A program made the position numbers and the translations under genes. The notes under the pieces are model-generated. The model did no database searches. It had not been told where the DNA came from and saw only the letters and a list, made by a program, of their open reading frames with translations. Of a DNA stretch of 33,548 nucleotides, positions 14,130 through 21,892 are shown in pieces. Source of the DNA: a virus; the IMG/VR virus record IMGVR_UViG_3300030012_001417, positions 1-33,548 of that record; one strand, 5' to 3'. The stretch's first letter is position 1, and each line of letters starts with the position of its first letter.

Positions 14130-14618
14130 TTATAAAGTTGTATCGTAATTAAAAACATCTACTTTTTTAGTAATTGCTTTAATCTCGCTTTCTTTTGTGT
14201 CTACTGAACTTCTTATATTATCTCTTTCTGTTTCTATATCATCAGGTATTGCAGTACCTTTTTCTGCTTTTCTTGTTACATACCAATCAGTAGAACTTAA
14301 TTTATTGTAAGCTACACTTTTTAATTCTTCTATCTTTTTTTCTTTTAGTTCTGCAAGTGTTTCACTAAATGTTTTAGTTTTTACATCATAAATAAATACA
14401 GTTCTTTTTTTGCCATCTAAATCTTCATAATCATCTATGGTATGTAGGTTGCTTATGTATTGTGTTTTGCTATCATAACTTGGTGTTATAATATCATAAA
14501 AACCATAACCTTCTAACACTTCAGTAGAAGAGTTTTCGAATCCACCTATTACATTACCAAAGTTTCTTGGCAGTTTAGGGTACTTTACTATTTTTCCGTT
14601 TACTATTCTTGCTTTCAT
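14130..14618 (-). CDS. Tail fibre-associated / fibre-assembly-like protein
   Basis: A 162-residue protein. The C-terminal half has a helical region (TLAELKEKKIEELKSVAYNK) followed by SSTDWYVTRKAEKGTAIPDD. This matches the (A)xTDWxVxRxxExGxxxP pattern common at the ends of small tail-fibre assembly or DUF4376-like proteins of phages. The N-terminal half is unassigned. Position between two fibre-type genes supports a role in fibre folding or attachment, or as a minor virion protein. Confidence 0.65.
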   Translation of the reverse strand: MKARIVNGKIVKYPKLPRNFGNVIGGFENSSTEVLEGYGFYDIITPSYDSKTQYISNLHTIDDYEDLDGKKRTVFIYDVKTKTFSETLAELKEKKIEELKSVAYNKLSSTDWYVTRKAEKGTAIPDDIETERDNIRSSVDTKESEIKAITKKVDVFNYDTTL

Positions 14619-14628
14619 ATTTTATTTA

Positions 14629-15525
14629 TTATGGTTGATCTGTATCATCTACATCTACTTCGTTTACAGTGTAATTTATAATGGCATCACCATCTGTATC
14701 ATCCAAACAGCTAAATACAAATAAATTCTTTTTACTGCCTTGAAAATTAGTAGTGCCAATTTTATTTATATTTTCAGTTGTAAATGTTGATGCTAATGTA
14801 ATACTAGCACTAGATAAATCTGTTCCATCGCATAGCACTTCTACTACTTGACCAGTTTTCATATTCTGTAAATTAAAAGTACAAGTGCCTAAATTACCAA
14901 TCAATCTAAAGTTTGCATTACTAGCACAATTTAAATTTATTGTACCAGTAGTTGTACTAATATCTGCTGGAATCGTAGTATATCTACCTTCTAGTTTTGC
15001 GTGTGTTATGTTATCATCAGCAATTTTAGCTGTGGTAACACCTAAGTCTTTTATTCTTACTGCACCACTACCACTTGTAGCAGATAATTCTATAGTTGAA
15101 TCATCTACGGTAACTTCTATTTCATCTGCACTAGATGTAATACCATCTCCACCAACTACATTAAGTACTGGACTACCTGTATCTAAAGAGGTGCCTGTAA
15201 GACCATTTCCAGCACCAATACTCTCTAAATCTGCTGCTACCACTAAATCTATAGTTCCATCACTATCTTCGTAAGTAGCTGTAATATTTTGTTCAGTGTT
15301 GCCTGTAAACATAGCACCAACTATATCTTGGACTGACTCTTTAAATGTTTGCGAACCTGTAGCTAGGTTTAATTGGTCTGTATAACTGTCTAAAACATTT
15401 GATGCGTCTGTAGAAACACCATATATTTCATACATCATCTTACGAACATTTATAAAAGCATCTCGTAACGTAGCACCGTCATTGGCATTTGCTGCTGATC
15501 CTACATCTAAATCTAATATTGCCAT
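14629..15525 (-). CDS. Tail fibre-like structural protein
   Basis: A 298-residue Asp/Thr/Gly-rich, beta-type protein. The centre has GAGNGLTGTSLDTGSP, GGDGITSSADEIEVTVDD and DLGVTTAKIADDNITHAKLE, the repetitive motifs of trimeric fibre shafts in many marine phages. The N-terminus (MAILDLDVGSAANANDGATL) resembles virion-attachment starts of such proteins, and the C-terminal 110 residues may form a beta-rich tip. No catalytic motif is seen. Confidence 0.75.
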   Translation of the reverse strand: MAILDLDVGSAANANDGATLRDAFINVRKMMYEIYGVSTDASNVLDSYTDQLNLATGSQTFKESVQDIVGAMFTGNTEQNITATYEDSDGTIDLVVAADLESIGAGNGLTGTSLDTGSPVLNVVGGDGITSSADEIEVTVDDSTIELSATSGSGAVRIKDLGVTTAKIADDNITHAKLEGRYTTIPADISTTTGTINLNCASNANFRLIGNLGTCTFNLQNMKTGQVVEVLCDGTDLSSASITLASTFTTENINKIGTTNFQGSKKNLFVFSCLDDTDGDAIINYTVNEVDVDDTDQP

Positions 15526-15527
15526 AA

Positions 15528-15638
15528 TTAATTATTTATTATATCTATTGTTTCTAATTTATTCTTTTTAAGATAACCTGAAAGTCTAATTTCGTTCTTC
15601 TCTTTCGGTTTATATTGTTTGTTTTTTTTTCTTTTCAC
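15528..15638 (-). CDS. Small basic protein with GTG start
   Basis: A 36-residue Lys-rich ORF whose GTG start overlaps the connector gene stop by 4 bases (GTGA) and whose stop lies 2 bases before the fibre gene ATG. The exact fit of the gap is the main evidence. It contains nine consecutive A early in the reading frame. No function known. Confidence 0.5.
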   Translation of the reverse strand: MKRKKNKQYKPKEKNEIRLSGYLKKNKLETIDIINN

Positions 15639-16138
15639 AGTACCCAACCAGCAAAATTAGAATCCCTATCAGGATATATTTCTTCATTTTGATTTGTATA
15701 ATACTCAGGGTACTTAGACCCAGCATTAAAATTCATAAAATCTATAAATCTATTTGTGTAATATTCTGCATAGTCTCTTTCTTTAGCAATTAGTGTATCT
15801 ATTTCACTTTTGTCTACTGTTTGACTATTTTCACTTTCGTGCTTAAATACACCACCGTTAGATATAGTGTAAGCAGCAAAAGGTAGATATTCTGCCATAG
15901 CATAATGTATAAGCATATCTTGTACATAGTCGTTTACCAAAGTTAAATAATCACCTGATAAAGAACCTGCAATTATATCTGCACTAATCTTATCATATAA
16001 ATCTGTACCTAGATAATTTCTAACGTGTATCTCTTGTGCTAGTTTTATAAAGTGTATAAATTTATCTGTATCCACCGATCCGCTTATAGCAGTATTTTTT
16101 ACCAGGTCTTCTCTTTTTATAAATAGTGCTGTTGCCAT
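15635..16138 (-). CDS. Head-tail connector / adaptor protein (DUF6712-like)
   Basis: A 167-residue, mostly helical protein directly after the portal gene (1-base overlap). FIHFIKLAQEIHVRNYLGTDLYDKI (about 27-51) and YVQDMLIHYAMAEYLPFAAY resemble the adaptor proteins of Bacteroidota phages annotated as DUF6712, functionally similar to the gp6-type head completion proteins. It would form the ring under the portal. Identification relies on recalled pattern plus position. Confidence 0.72.
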   Translation of the reverse strand: MATALFIKREDLVKNTAISGSVDTDKFIHFIKLAQEIHVRNYLGTDLYDKISADIIAGSLSGDYLTLVNDYVQDMLIHYAMAEYLPFAAYTISNGGVFKHESENSQTVDKSEIDTLIAKERDYAEYYTNRFIDFMNFNAGSKYPEYYTNQNEEIYPDRDSNFAGWVL

Positions 16139-17340
16139 TATTCTTCAGATTGTTCGTTTATTTCCTCTTCTCTTTTTATATCATCTTTTTTTACACCTGT
16201 TTCTTTTTCTACTTCTGCATCTGTTATAGCATTAGTTAAATCAGTAAATTCTAAAGGTTGTAATGTTTTGAAGTATAAGTCTAAATCTATATTATTATAC
16301 TCTAATATTTTTTGCAATTCATCTATTATTGTTACTTGCATTGGTCTAATAACTGTATTGTCCATAAGTATAGATGCTGTTTCTAATTCCTGGGCATTAT
16401 TACCTAAACCTGTTTTATCTTTAATTCCAACTAACATAGGTGAAACTATTCTGTGAGAAACCATAACTTTAGTCATAGATTCATTTGCTAGGAACTCATA
16501 TTGCTGGTAGGCATCAGGAATGTTTACTGGTTCAATATTAGCAGCTAATTCTTTACTATCGTTAAATGCCAATATAAATTTACCTGCATTTGATGTGCCA
16601 CTAAACTTTTCATAGATTGCTCTTTCTATTTCTTCTCTTTGCTCTTTGTTAGGTGTACCATTATTAAAGTTAATTAACATACTTGGCTGTAAACCATTTT
16701 GTATATTATTGATATGATAATTACCTATCTCTTCTTCTAATTCAGCGTACTGTAAACCACCTTGATAATCTACTGGTGAATAGTAATAGAATCCTGCCTT
16801 GTATGGGCGAATATAAAGTATCTCTATGCCATCTTTAGACATTCCGAATGCTGAGATACGTTTAGGTTCATCATCTTTCCTTATATCCTTCCATTTGGGG
16901 TGATAGTAGTACGCCATTACTTTACCATCTGTAGCCTTTTCAGCTCTTAATGTTTCAATAGGTATATGCTCTACTTGGAATACCTTTGTTCTATCCTTTG
17001 TGTAAATTACCTGGACTGCTGCTTGACCCATCATCTTATAGTCATAGCAGACCTTTTTCATACATTCTTTACTAAATAAACTTTTCATTTGCTCGTAAGC
17101 TTCAGGTTTTTCTTTGCTATCTGAAGCATCTAGTCCTCTACCATATATCATTTCTGATATACCATTGATAGCCGCATTGTTTGTGGCAGAACCGTTATAT
17201 CTATCTATTAGATACTGAAAGTATTGATTATCATCACCATATTCTATATAATCTTTTCTTGGATTTTCTACTACTTCAGGAGAAGTATAGGATGATAAAT
17301 TTATAACGTGAACTGAATTTTTGACTATCTTTTTTCTCAT
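16138..17340 (-). CDS. Portal protein
   Basis: The 400-residue protein forms the dodecameric DNA gate at the capsid vertex and the dock for the terminase. It has the features of PBSX/HK97-type portals: YGDDNQYFQYLIDRY near the start, NGISEMIYGRGL, the wing region, then NNAQELETASILMDN (about 315) and an acidic C-terminus (DDIKREEEINEQSEE). Slightly short but normal for this family. Its ATG overlaps the upstream small gene as ATGA. It is unusual in lying after the capsid and tail tube genes in transcription order. Confidence 0.87.
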   Translation of the reverse strand: MRKKIVKNSVHVINLSSYTSPEVVENPRKDYIEYGDDNQYFQYLIDRYNGSATNNAAINGISEMIYGRGLDASDSKEKPEAYEQMKSLFSKECMKKVCYDYKMMGQAAVQVIYTKDRTKVFQVEHIPIETLRAEKATDGKVMAYYYHPKWKDIRKDDEPKRISAFGMSKDGIEILYIRPYKAGFYYYSPVDYQGGLQYAELEEEIGNYHINNIQNGLQPSMLINFNNGTPNKEQREEIERAIYEKFSGTSNAGKFILAFNDSKELAANIEPVNIPDAYQQYEFLANESMTKVMVSHRIVSPMLVGIKDKTGLGNNAQELETASILMDNTVIRPMQVTIIDELQKILEYNNIDLDLYFKTLQPLEFTDLTNAITDAEVEKETGVKKDDIKREEEINEQSEE

Positions 17341-17558
17341 AAGGTTATTTCTGTTTGATCTAATTTTAATGTAGTGCTATCTATAAACCTTGTAGTAATA
17401 TCTATACAAAATGCTTTTGTTTCAATCATAGTTGCAGTTCTAGGTGCTAAGAAACAAGGTGGTGAGCTAAAGCTTGGTATACTTTCTGCTACCGTATTAT
17501 CTTCATCACCAAATTCTGAAAAACAATATATTACTCCCCAATTAATTGTGTTTGCCAT
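17337..17558 (-). CDS. Small structural-module protein of unknown function
   Basis: A 73-residue protein, with no domain recognised, rich in Thr, Ser and Phe (IPSFSSPPCFLAPRT in the middle). It starts 1 base after the preceding gene and its stop overlaps the portal ATG as ATGA. The position suggests a virion or assembly role. Confidence 0.6.
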   Translation of the reverse strand: MANTINWGVIYCFSEFGDEDNTVAESIPSFSSPPCFLAPRTATMIETKAFCIDITTRFIDSTTLKLDQTEITL

Positions 17559-17559
17559 A

Positions 17560-17898
17560 TCAATCTAATACTATAAAATCATTATCATAATTATCTTGGG
17601 TTACATATTCTCCACTATTTATAAAATATTTATCAAGTGCTGTTTGATCTGTACAGAATATTAACCCTCTATATATTTCTGTTATGCCATCTTTAACTCT
17701 AAACAAATATTGTCTACCTTCTTTAAGTTCAAAGCTGCCAGTTAGTTTCATATAACCACCATCATCTGCTTTAGTTACAGTAACATTAGATGTAGTTCTT
17801 TTTTCCTTATCTGTAAGTGATAAAGTGGGAGAAGTAGCATCTGCCCTAGGTATAAACTTTAAGTCTTGATTATCTGTTGATGTTGTTAAAATGTGCAT
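17560..17898 (-). CDS. Small virion-associated-type protein, first gene of module E
   Basis: A 112-residue beta-rich protein (FIPRADATSPTLSLTDKEK, then MKLTGSFELKEGRQYLFRVKD, then IYRGLIFCTDQ). The layout resembles small conserved proteins between tail tube and portal genes in Bacteroidota phages, with no known role. It follows the strong terminator 17938-17966, so it needs either read-through or its own promoter. No complete TAnnTTTG element is visible upstream. Confidence 0.65.
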   Translation of the reverse strand: MHILTTSTDNQDLKFIPRADATSPTLSLTDKEKRTTSNVTVTKADDGGYMKLTGSFELKEGRQYLFRVKDGITEIYRGLIFCTDQTALDKYFINSGEYVTQDNYDNDFIVLD

Positions 17899-17937
17899 AC
17901 CTAAATAACTGTATTATCTCCGTTTGTTTTTAGGCAT

Positions 17938-17966
17938 AAAAAAAGGGATATAAATATACCCCTTTT
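17938..17966 (-). terminator. Strong terminator inside the structural region
   Basis: On the minus strand GGGGTATA and TATATCCC (17962-17945) form an 8-bp stem including one G-U pair, followed by seven T (17944-17938). It lies between the tail tube candidate and the portal group. It would give capsid and tail tube mRNA a defined end and lower expression of the portal and fibre genes. Confidence 0.88.
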
Positions 17967-17986
17967 AATTATCAATACAAAATTAA

Positions 17987-18559
17987 TTATACTGCCACAG
18001 GTGTTCCTGTAGTTATCGTTGATAAGCCAGAAAATTCACTAAATGGATACTGTGCATCGGTTACATCTACAGTCAAGAAATTTGGTGGAGATGTTTCCTG
18101 TGCAACAAAAGTATAATTATATCCATTGAAATCACCTAAAGCGTTTCCAGTAGATACAGTACCTTCTGATAAATCAGCACCCTCTTTAAGACCCATCATA
18201 AATGCGTTGTCATTTTTATCAACAACAACAATATGTGGTCTAGCAGCAGCTAGTAATTTTAGTTCTTTGTGATCTTCTTTTGTAAGTTTCTTAAGTGTGA
18301 TGTTAAGGGTTTGCTCATAAAATACAGTACCATTTTCTCTTGAAGCATTAATAGTTGTTTCAAATGAGTTGTTTCCCTTTACTTCATACTTATGTGAAGC
18401 TAAGTCATTAGATGAATCACCAGTCAAGTTTGTTATCTCGTCGCTACTTCCTAGAGTAACAGTTCCTAAGCCGCCAAAGTCGATAAAGTATACTTCTTTG
18501 ATACCTGCAACTACGTCTTTACAAGCTTCTTTACGAGATCTAGTTAAAACACAAGCCAT
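17987..18559 (-). CDS. Major tail (tube) protein, probable
   Basis: A 190-residue protein right after the major capsid gene and before a strong terminator, the arrangement expected for an abundant virion protein. The sequence is beta-rich with a helical KKLTKEDHKELKLLAAARPH segment (about 91-110) and VVVDKNDNAFMMGLKEGADL, consistent with tail tube proteins of phages of Bacteroidota. No residue pattern proves it, so identification rests mainly on size, context and fold impression. Confidence 0.7.
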   Translation of the reverse strand: MACVLTRSRKEACKDVVAGIKEVYFIDFGGLGTVTLGSSDEITNLTGDSSNDLASHKYEVKGNNSFETTINASRENGTVFYEQTLNITLKKLTKEDHKELKLLAAARPHIVVVDKNDNAFMMGLKEGADLSEGTVSTGNALGDFNGYNYTFVAQETSPPNFLTVDVTDAQYPFSEFSGLSTITTGTPVAV

Positions 18560-18625
18560 ATTTATTTATTTTAGTAAGAATAGTGGGCAGGATAAACCAC
18601 CCACATTCTTGTTATTAATTATCTA

Positions 18626-19549
18626 TTAGGTATAAAGTACTATCTCGCTACCAATTCCGTGCTGGATACCAGCAGTAAATCTCATAACAACTCTTACGTT
18701 TTGAGATCCATCTAAGTCAGCCATATCAATAACTTTTACTTCATTGTGATCTGATAAAAGACCAGTACCAAAGAAAAGGTTTGATTTTTGTGCAGCCACC
18801 ATAATGTTTGTTGGTAAACCTTTCGCCAACACGATGTTGATACCATCAAAAGTTAGATTTCCACCGTTGAACCACTGTGTACCTTTGTTATCTGTACCAG
18901 CAGCACCAACGTTAGAGGAAAATCCGCCTAAGGCTCTTACATATGCACGATAGACATTAGATGCTACGTATATAAATAAATCTTCTTTACCATAAACAGT
19001 AGAAGGAATTGCATCAGCTACAGCACCTATTTGTGCAATAACATTAGAAGATGTAACGTCTGTTGCTGTAACATCTACAACATCTGAATCAGCAGCAAGT
19101 GTTTGCTTGAATCCATCAAATTGTCCTGCTGTACCGTTAACACCATTCCATATATTTGTTTCCATTCTTTGTGCTACTTTGTCTGCTACGTGAGCAATCA
19201 AAAAGTCAGCAAAAGAAGGTGGTAAATTTGAATATGCAGAGTATCCCATTTGGATAGCTTCCCAATCAGATATAAAATCTTTTTTACATAATTGTAAGTT
19301 TACTTGAAACTCTTCCATAGTAAGTACTCTTTCAGTAAGAGTAAGTGTAGAAGTAGGATCAAAGTCACAAGTAGCATTCTTGACGATATCATCAGTAGCC
19401 ACTTTCTTAAGCACTTCTTTGTGCTTAATGTTTGGTTTTATTGTTACTAACTCATTAGCTAGTGTATCACCACTAAGTAATGCTGCCGAAATATACTTAC
19501 CAGCAAATTCACCAGCATAAGTAGTAGTAATCGAAGTTGTTGTTGCCAT
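18626..19549 (-). CDS. Major capsid protein
   Basis: A 307-residue protein following the scaffold gene. Features fit an HK97-fold capsid protein: an N-arm, a long helix region (SFADFLIAHVADKVAQRMETNIWNG, about 112-136), a peripheral domain with LFIYVASNVYRAYVRALGG, and a beta-rich end (VRVVMRFTAGIQHGIGSEIV). The codons are well adapted and the 76-base leader to the scaffold stop is clean. A protease and a scaffold lie immediately upstream in transcription order, the classic protease-scaffold-capsid set. Confidence 0.88.
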   Translation of the reverse strand: MATTTSITTTYAGEFAGKYISAALLSGDTLANELVTIKPNIKHKEVLKKVATDDIVKNATCDFDPTSTLTLTERVLTMEEFQVNLQLCKKDFISDWEAIQMGYSAYSNLPPSFADFLIAHVADKVAQRMETNIWNGVNGTAGQFDGFKQTLAADSDVVDVTATDVTSSNVIAQIGAVADAIPSTVYGKEDLFIYVASNVYRAYVRALGGFSSNVGAAGTDNKGTQWFNGGNLTFDGINIVLAKGLPTNIMVAAQKSNLFFGTGLLSDHNEVKVIDMADLDGSQNVRVVMRFTAGIQHGIGSEIVLYT

Positions 19550-19568
19550 TTTTAATTATTTTCTATTA

Positions 19569-20102
19569 TTATTTACTTATTCTTTCTAGAACTCTATCTA
19601 GTGTACTGATAGGTCTATTCGGGTTTTTAAAGCTTACATTAGCTTTGTTTACTTCTGTTTCAGGACTATGCTTGATTGTTTCAGCAGCAGGTTCAGCAGA
19701 AAGTTTTTCGATTTGCTCAGACATCATTTTTTTATCTTTGTAAGCTACTCCGAGATCCTCGTCTACTTTCTTCATAAGCTCTGCCATTTTCGACTCTAAA
19801 GAAGATATTTTTGATTCAAATTCTTCTTTTTTAACATAACCTTCCATCAGTTGAGTTTCTTCAGCTTCTACTTCCGTAGACTCTTCAGACAACTCTGCTT
19901 CAGCACTTTCTTCAGAAGCTTCTTTCGTTACCTCTTCAGATAGTTCTTGTTTTGCTTCTTGGTTGTCTTCTTTTACTTGCTCAGATAAATTTTCTGCTAC
20001 AGCTTCTTCTTTGATGCCTTGAGCTAATTCATCTTCCTTAGTAAGCTTAGACAATTTCTGCAATATTTCATTTAAAATTGTTGTCGCTTTTGGAGATTCC
20101 AT
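19569..20102 (-). CDS. Capsid scaffold protein, probable
   Basis: A 177-residue, Glu-rich, highly charged, helical protein. The middle is almost all Glu, Ser, Ala and Lys (about 28-85), followed by a heptad-like coiled coil (KKEEFESKISSLESKMAELM, about 91-110). Acidic coiled-coil proteins between the protease and major capsid genes are the usual internal scaffold, degraded during maturation. The C-terminus (NPNRPISTLDRVLERISK) is basic, as expected for the capsid-binding end. Confidence 0.78.
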   Translation of the reverse strand: MESPKATTILNEILQKLSKLTKEDELAQGIKEEAVAENLSEQVKEDNQEAKQELSEEVTKEASEESAEAELSEESTEVEAEETQLMEGYVKKEEFESKISSLESKMAELMKKVDEDLGVAYKDKKMMSEQIEKLSAEPAAETIKHSPETEVNKANVSFKNPNRPISTLDRVLERISK

Positions 20103-20162
20103 ATTAATATATTTGTTAAATAATTCACCTAAATAATTATTTACTATTAATATGTTTCATTT

Positions 20163-20321
20163 TTAATTTCCGTCTCCTGTAATATTGCCTATTCCTTGAG
20201 CTTGTAAGCTGCCATCACAACACTTAGGATGATAAGTGACACCATCAGGACATAAGCATCCTCTTTTTCCACCTTTGGGTGAAATTCTACTTACAGTTGC
20301 GTTTTTTCTTCTACGTATCAT
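20163..20321 (-). CDS. Small Cys-rich conserved phage protein
   Basis: A 52-residue protein with a basic N-terminus (MIRRRKNATVSR) and GCLCPDGVTYHPKCCDGSLQ, which contains four cysteines and one histidine, then AQGIGNI. I recall this CLC.DG...KCCDGSL.AQGIG pattern as common among small proteins in head modules of marine phages; function unknown. A metal-bound or disulphide-linked knob on the capsid is possible. Its ATG overlaps the protease fusion stop as TAATG. Confidence 0.75.
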   Translation of the reverse strand: MIRRRKNATVSRISPKGGKRGCLCPDGVTYHPKCCDGSLQAQGIGNITGDGN

Positions 20322-21892
20322 TACTTTTTACTTTTAGGATGTTTCTTAGGTAGTAAATCATAGTCCGTAGTATATTTCGGATTTTGTGGTCTACCATTTT
20401 TTACTAAATATAAAAAAGCATTGGTTCTTGCAAATGCCCACTGAGAAGCAGATCTAACCTTTGGTGAATGACTTGTATTAAATGCACCAAGTCCTCTTTG
20501 ATATACACTAGCCAACATACCTACTGTAACGCCATAACCTAATTTAGATTTGTACTTTTCATTAAATTCATTCGCTTTCTTTTGTAATGTTGCTCTATCT
20601 TTTGCAGATACCTTAGCACCTGTTTTACCTTTTGCATTTCCTTTAGCTGTACCTTTTCCTTTAGGGCTGGGGTTAGGTGTACTTGAACCAGGTGCTTTAG
20701 GTGATTTTCTGATACCACCTCTTGGACCTACTTCTGCATACATAATTTTCTTTACACATTTACCTGTTTTATCTTTTACAAACCCTTTAGGGCATTTCTG
20801 CATATCTTCTTTTATGTGTTCTTTACAAGGCATATACCAATCTTTACCTTCAAAGTTATGTACGTGAAATCCTTCACATCCAATATTTTTAGCCATCTCT
20901 TCAGCTTTCTCTTTACTAGAATATGCTAATCTATCATCTATAATTGCAAAGTCATCATCTACAACTTGAGATGCTAAATCTATTTCACCTAATTCTTTTA
21001 GTTTAGATACAGACCATCTAAGACCAGCTTTACCACCCCAAGCATCATACATTAGTTTACCACATCCATCAGAATATGTTTTAGATACTTCTAAGTCTTT
21101 TTTATGTCTAGCTAAAAAGCTTCTCATTCTTTTTATAGTAGAAACAGATAGTGGTGTTTTAGATGCCAGTTGTGAAGCTCTACGTTTTCCCACAGCAGTT
21201 CCGCAAGAACCCCAACCATTTTTATCTACATATTCCAATACTCTTTTAGCATTGTTTACTACACCTTGAGGATAGTCACTATAAGATGCAAGTTCTGTTC
21301 TTTTAGACTCTATAAAGTCTTTTACTTCAAATAGTATTTCTTCTGCTTCAGATTCATCTAGTAATTCTGTACTCATTTCTATTTTATCTGTAAAATACCC
21401 TTCTATAGAAAAACCTGAAACCTTACCTGTCTTAACATAATTTTCCCAAACATCATCGTTGTTTACTTTCATAGAGACCATCCAAGTTCCTACAGGTAAA
21501 TCCATATTGTATTTCTTAGATTTATCGTGTACTTCATCTTCTATTATCCAGGATTCTACTACAGACAAACCATTTAATGATGCTTGATGTTCTAGTGTAG
21601 ATTTATTCTGATTGCCTTTCATAAGAAATAGTTCTGATGCTTTTCTTACTGTATCTTCTGAAAAGTATATATAATATTCATCATCTTCTGTTTGACGATA
21701 TATATTTTTGTTTGGCACTAAAGCAGCACCCATTAGTATTCTCTTTTCAGAATCTACTTCTGCTAATTGTATTTTATGATCTTTTGATAAAGCAATAAAC
21801 TTTTCTTCTATAGCAGGTTTGTCAACTATACTAATAGCTTCTATTCCTGCAAGTAATGCTTCATCGTCTATTATTAATTCTATAATTCTCAT
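20321..21892 (-). CDS. XkdF-like prohead protease fused to two further domains
   Basis: The 523-residue protein has at least three parts. Residues 1-170 match the Peptidase S78_2/XkdF prohead protease: VDKPAIEEKFIAL near 23, MGAALVPNKNIYR (54-66), the candidate catalytic histidine in LEHQ (His102) and the serine in KVSGFSIEGYF (Ser159 or Ser162). Residues about 207-330 are a second domain (SCGTAVGKRRASQLASK, MYDAWGGKAGLRW) often found after such proteases. After a Pro/Lys/Gly-rich linker (395-430), residues 435-523 match the DUF5824 pattern (GVTVGMLASVYQRGLGAFNT, ASQWAFARTNAFL). The protease should mature scaffold and capsid; the roles of the extra domains are unknown. Autocleavage in the linker is plausible. 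Confidence 0.82.
   Translation of the reverse strand: MRIIELIIDDEALLAGIEAISIVDKPAIEEKFIALSKDHKIQLAEVDSEKRILMGAALVPNKNIYRQTEDDEYYIYFSEDTVRKASELFLMKGNQNKSTLEHQASLNGLSVVESWIIEDEVHDKSKKYNMDLPVGTWMVSMKVNNDDVWENYVKTGKVSGFSIEGYFTDKIEMSTELLDESEAEEILFEVKDFIESKRTELASYSDYPQGVVNNAKRVLEYVDKNGWGSCGTAVGKRRASQLASKTPLSVSTIKRMRSFLARHKKDLEVSKTYSDGCGKLMYDAWGGKAGLRWSVSKLKELGEIDLASQVVDDDFAIIDDRLAYSSKEKAEEMAKNIGCEGFHVHNFEGKDWYMPCKEHIKEDMQKCPKGFVKDKTGKCVKKIMYAEVGPRGGIRKSPKAPGSSTPNPSPKGKGTAKGNAKGKTGAKVSAKDRATLQKKANEFNEKYKSKLGYGVTVGMLASVYQRGLGAFNTSHSPKVRSASQWAFARTNAFLYLVKNGRPQNPKYTTDYDLLPKKHPKSKK

Noticed and set aside
14885-15274. A 129-codon plus-strand frame opposite the fibre-like gene
   Set aside because: It is a hydrophobic, low-complexity shadow of the Thr/Asp-rich fibre codons.
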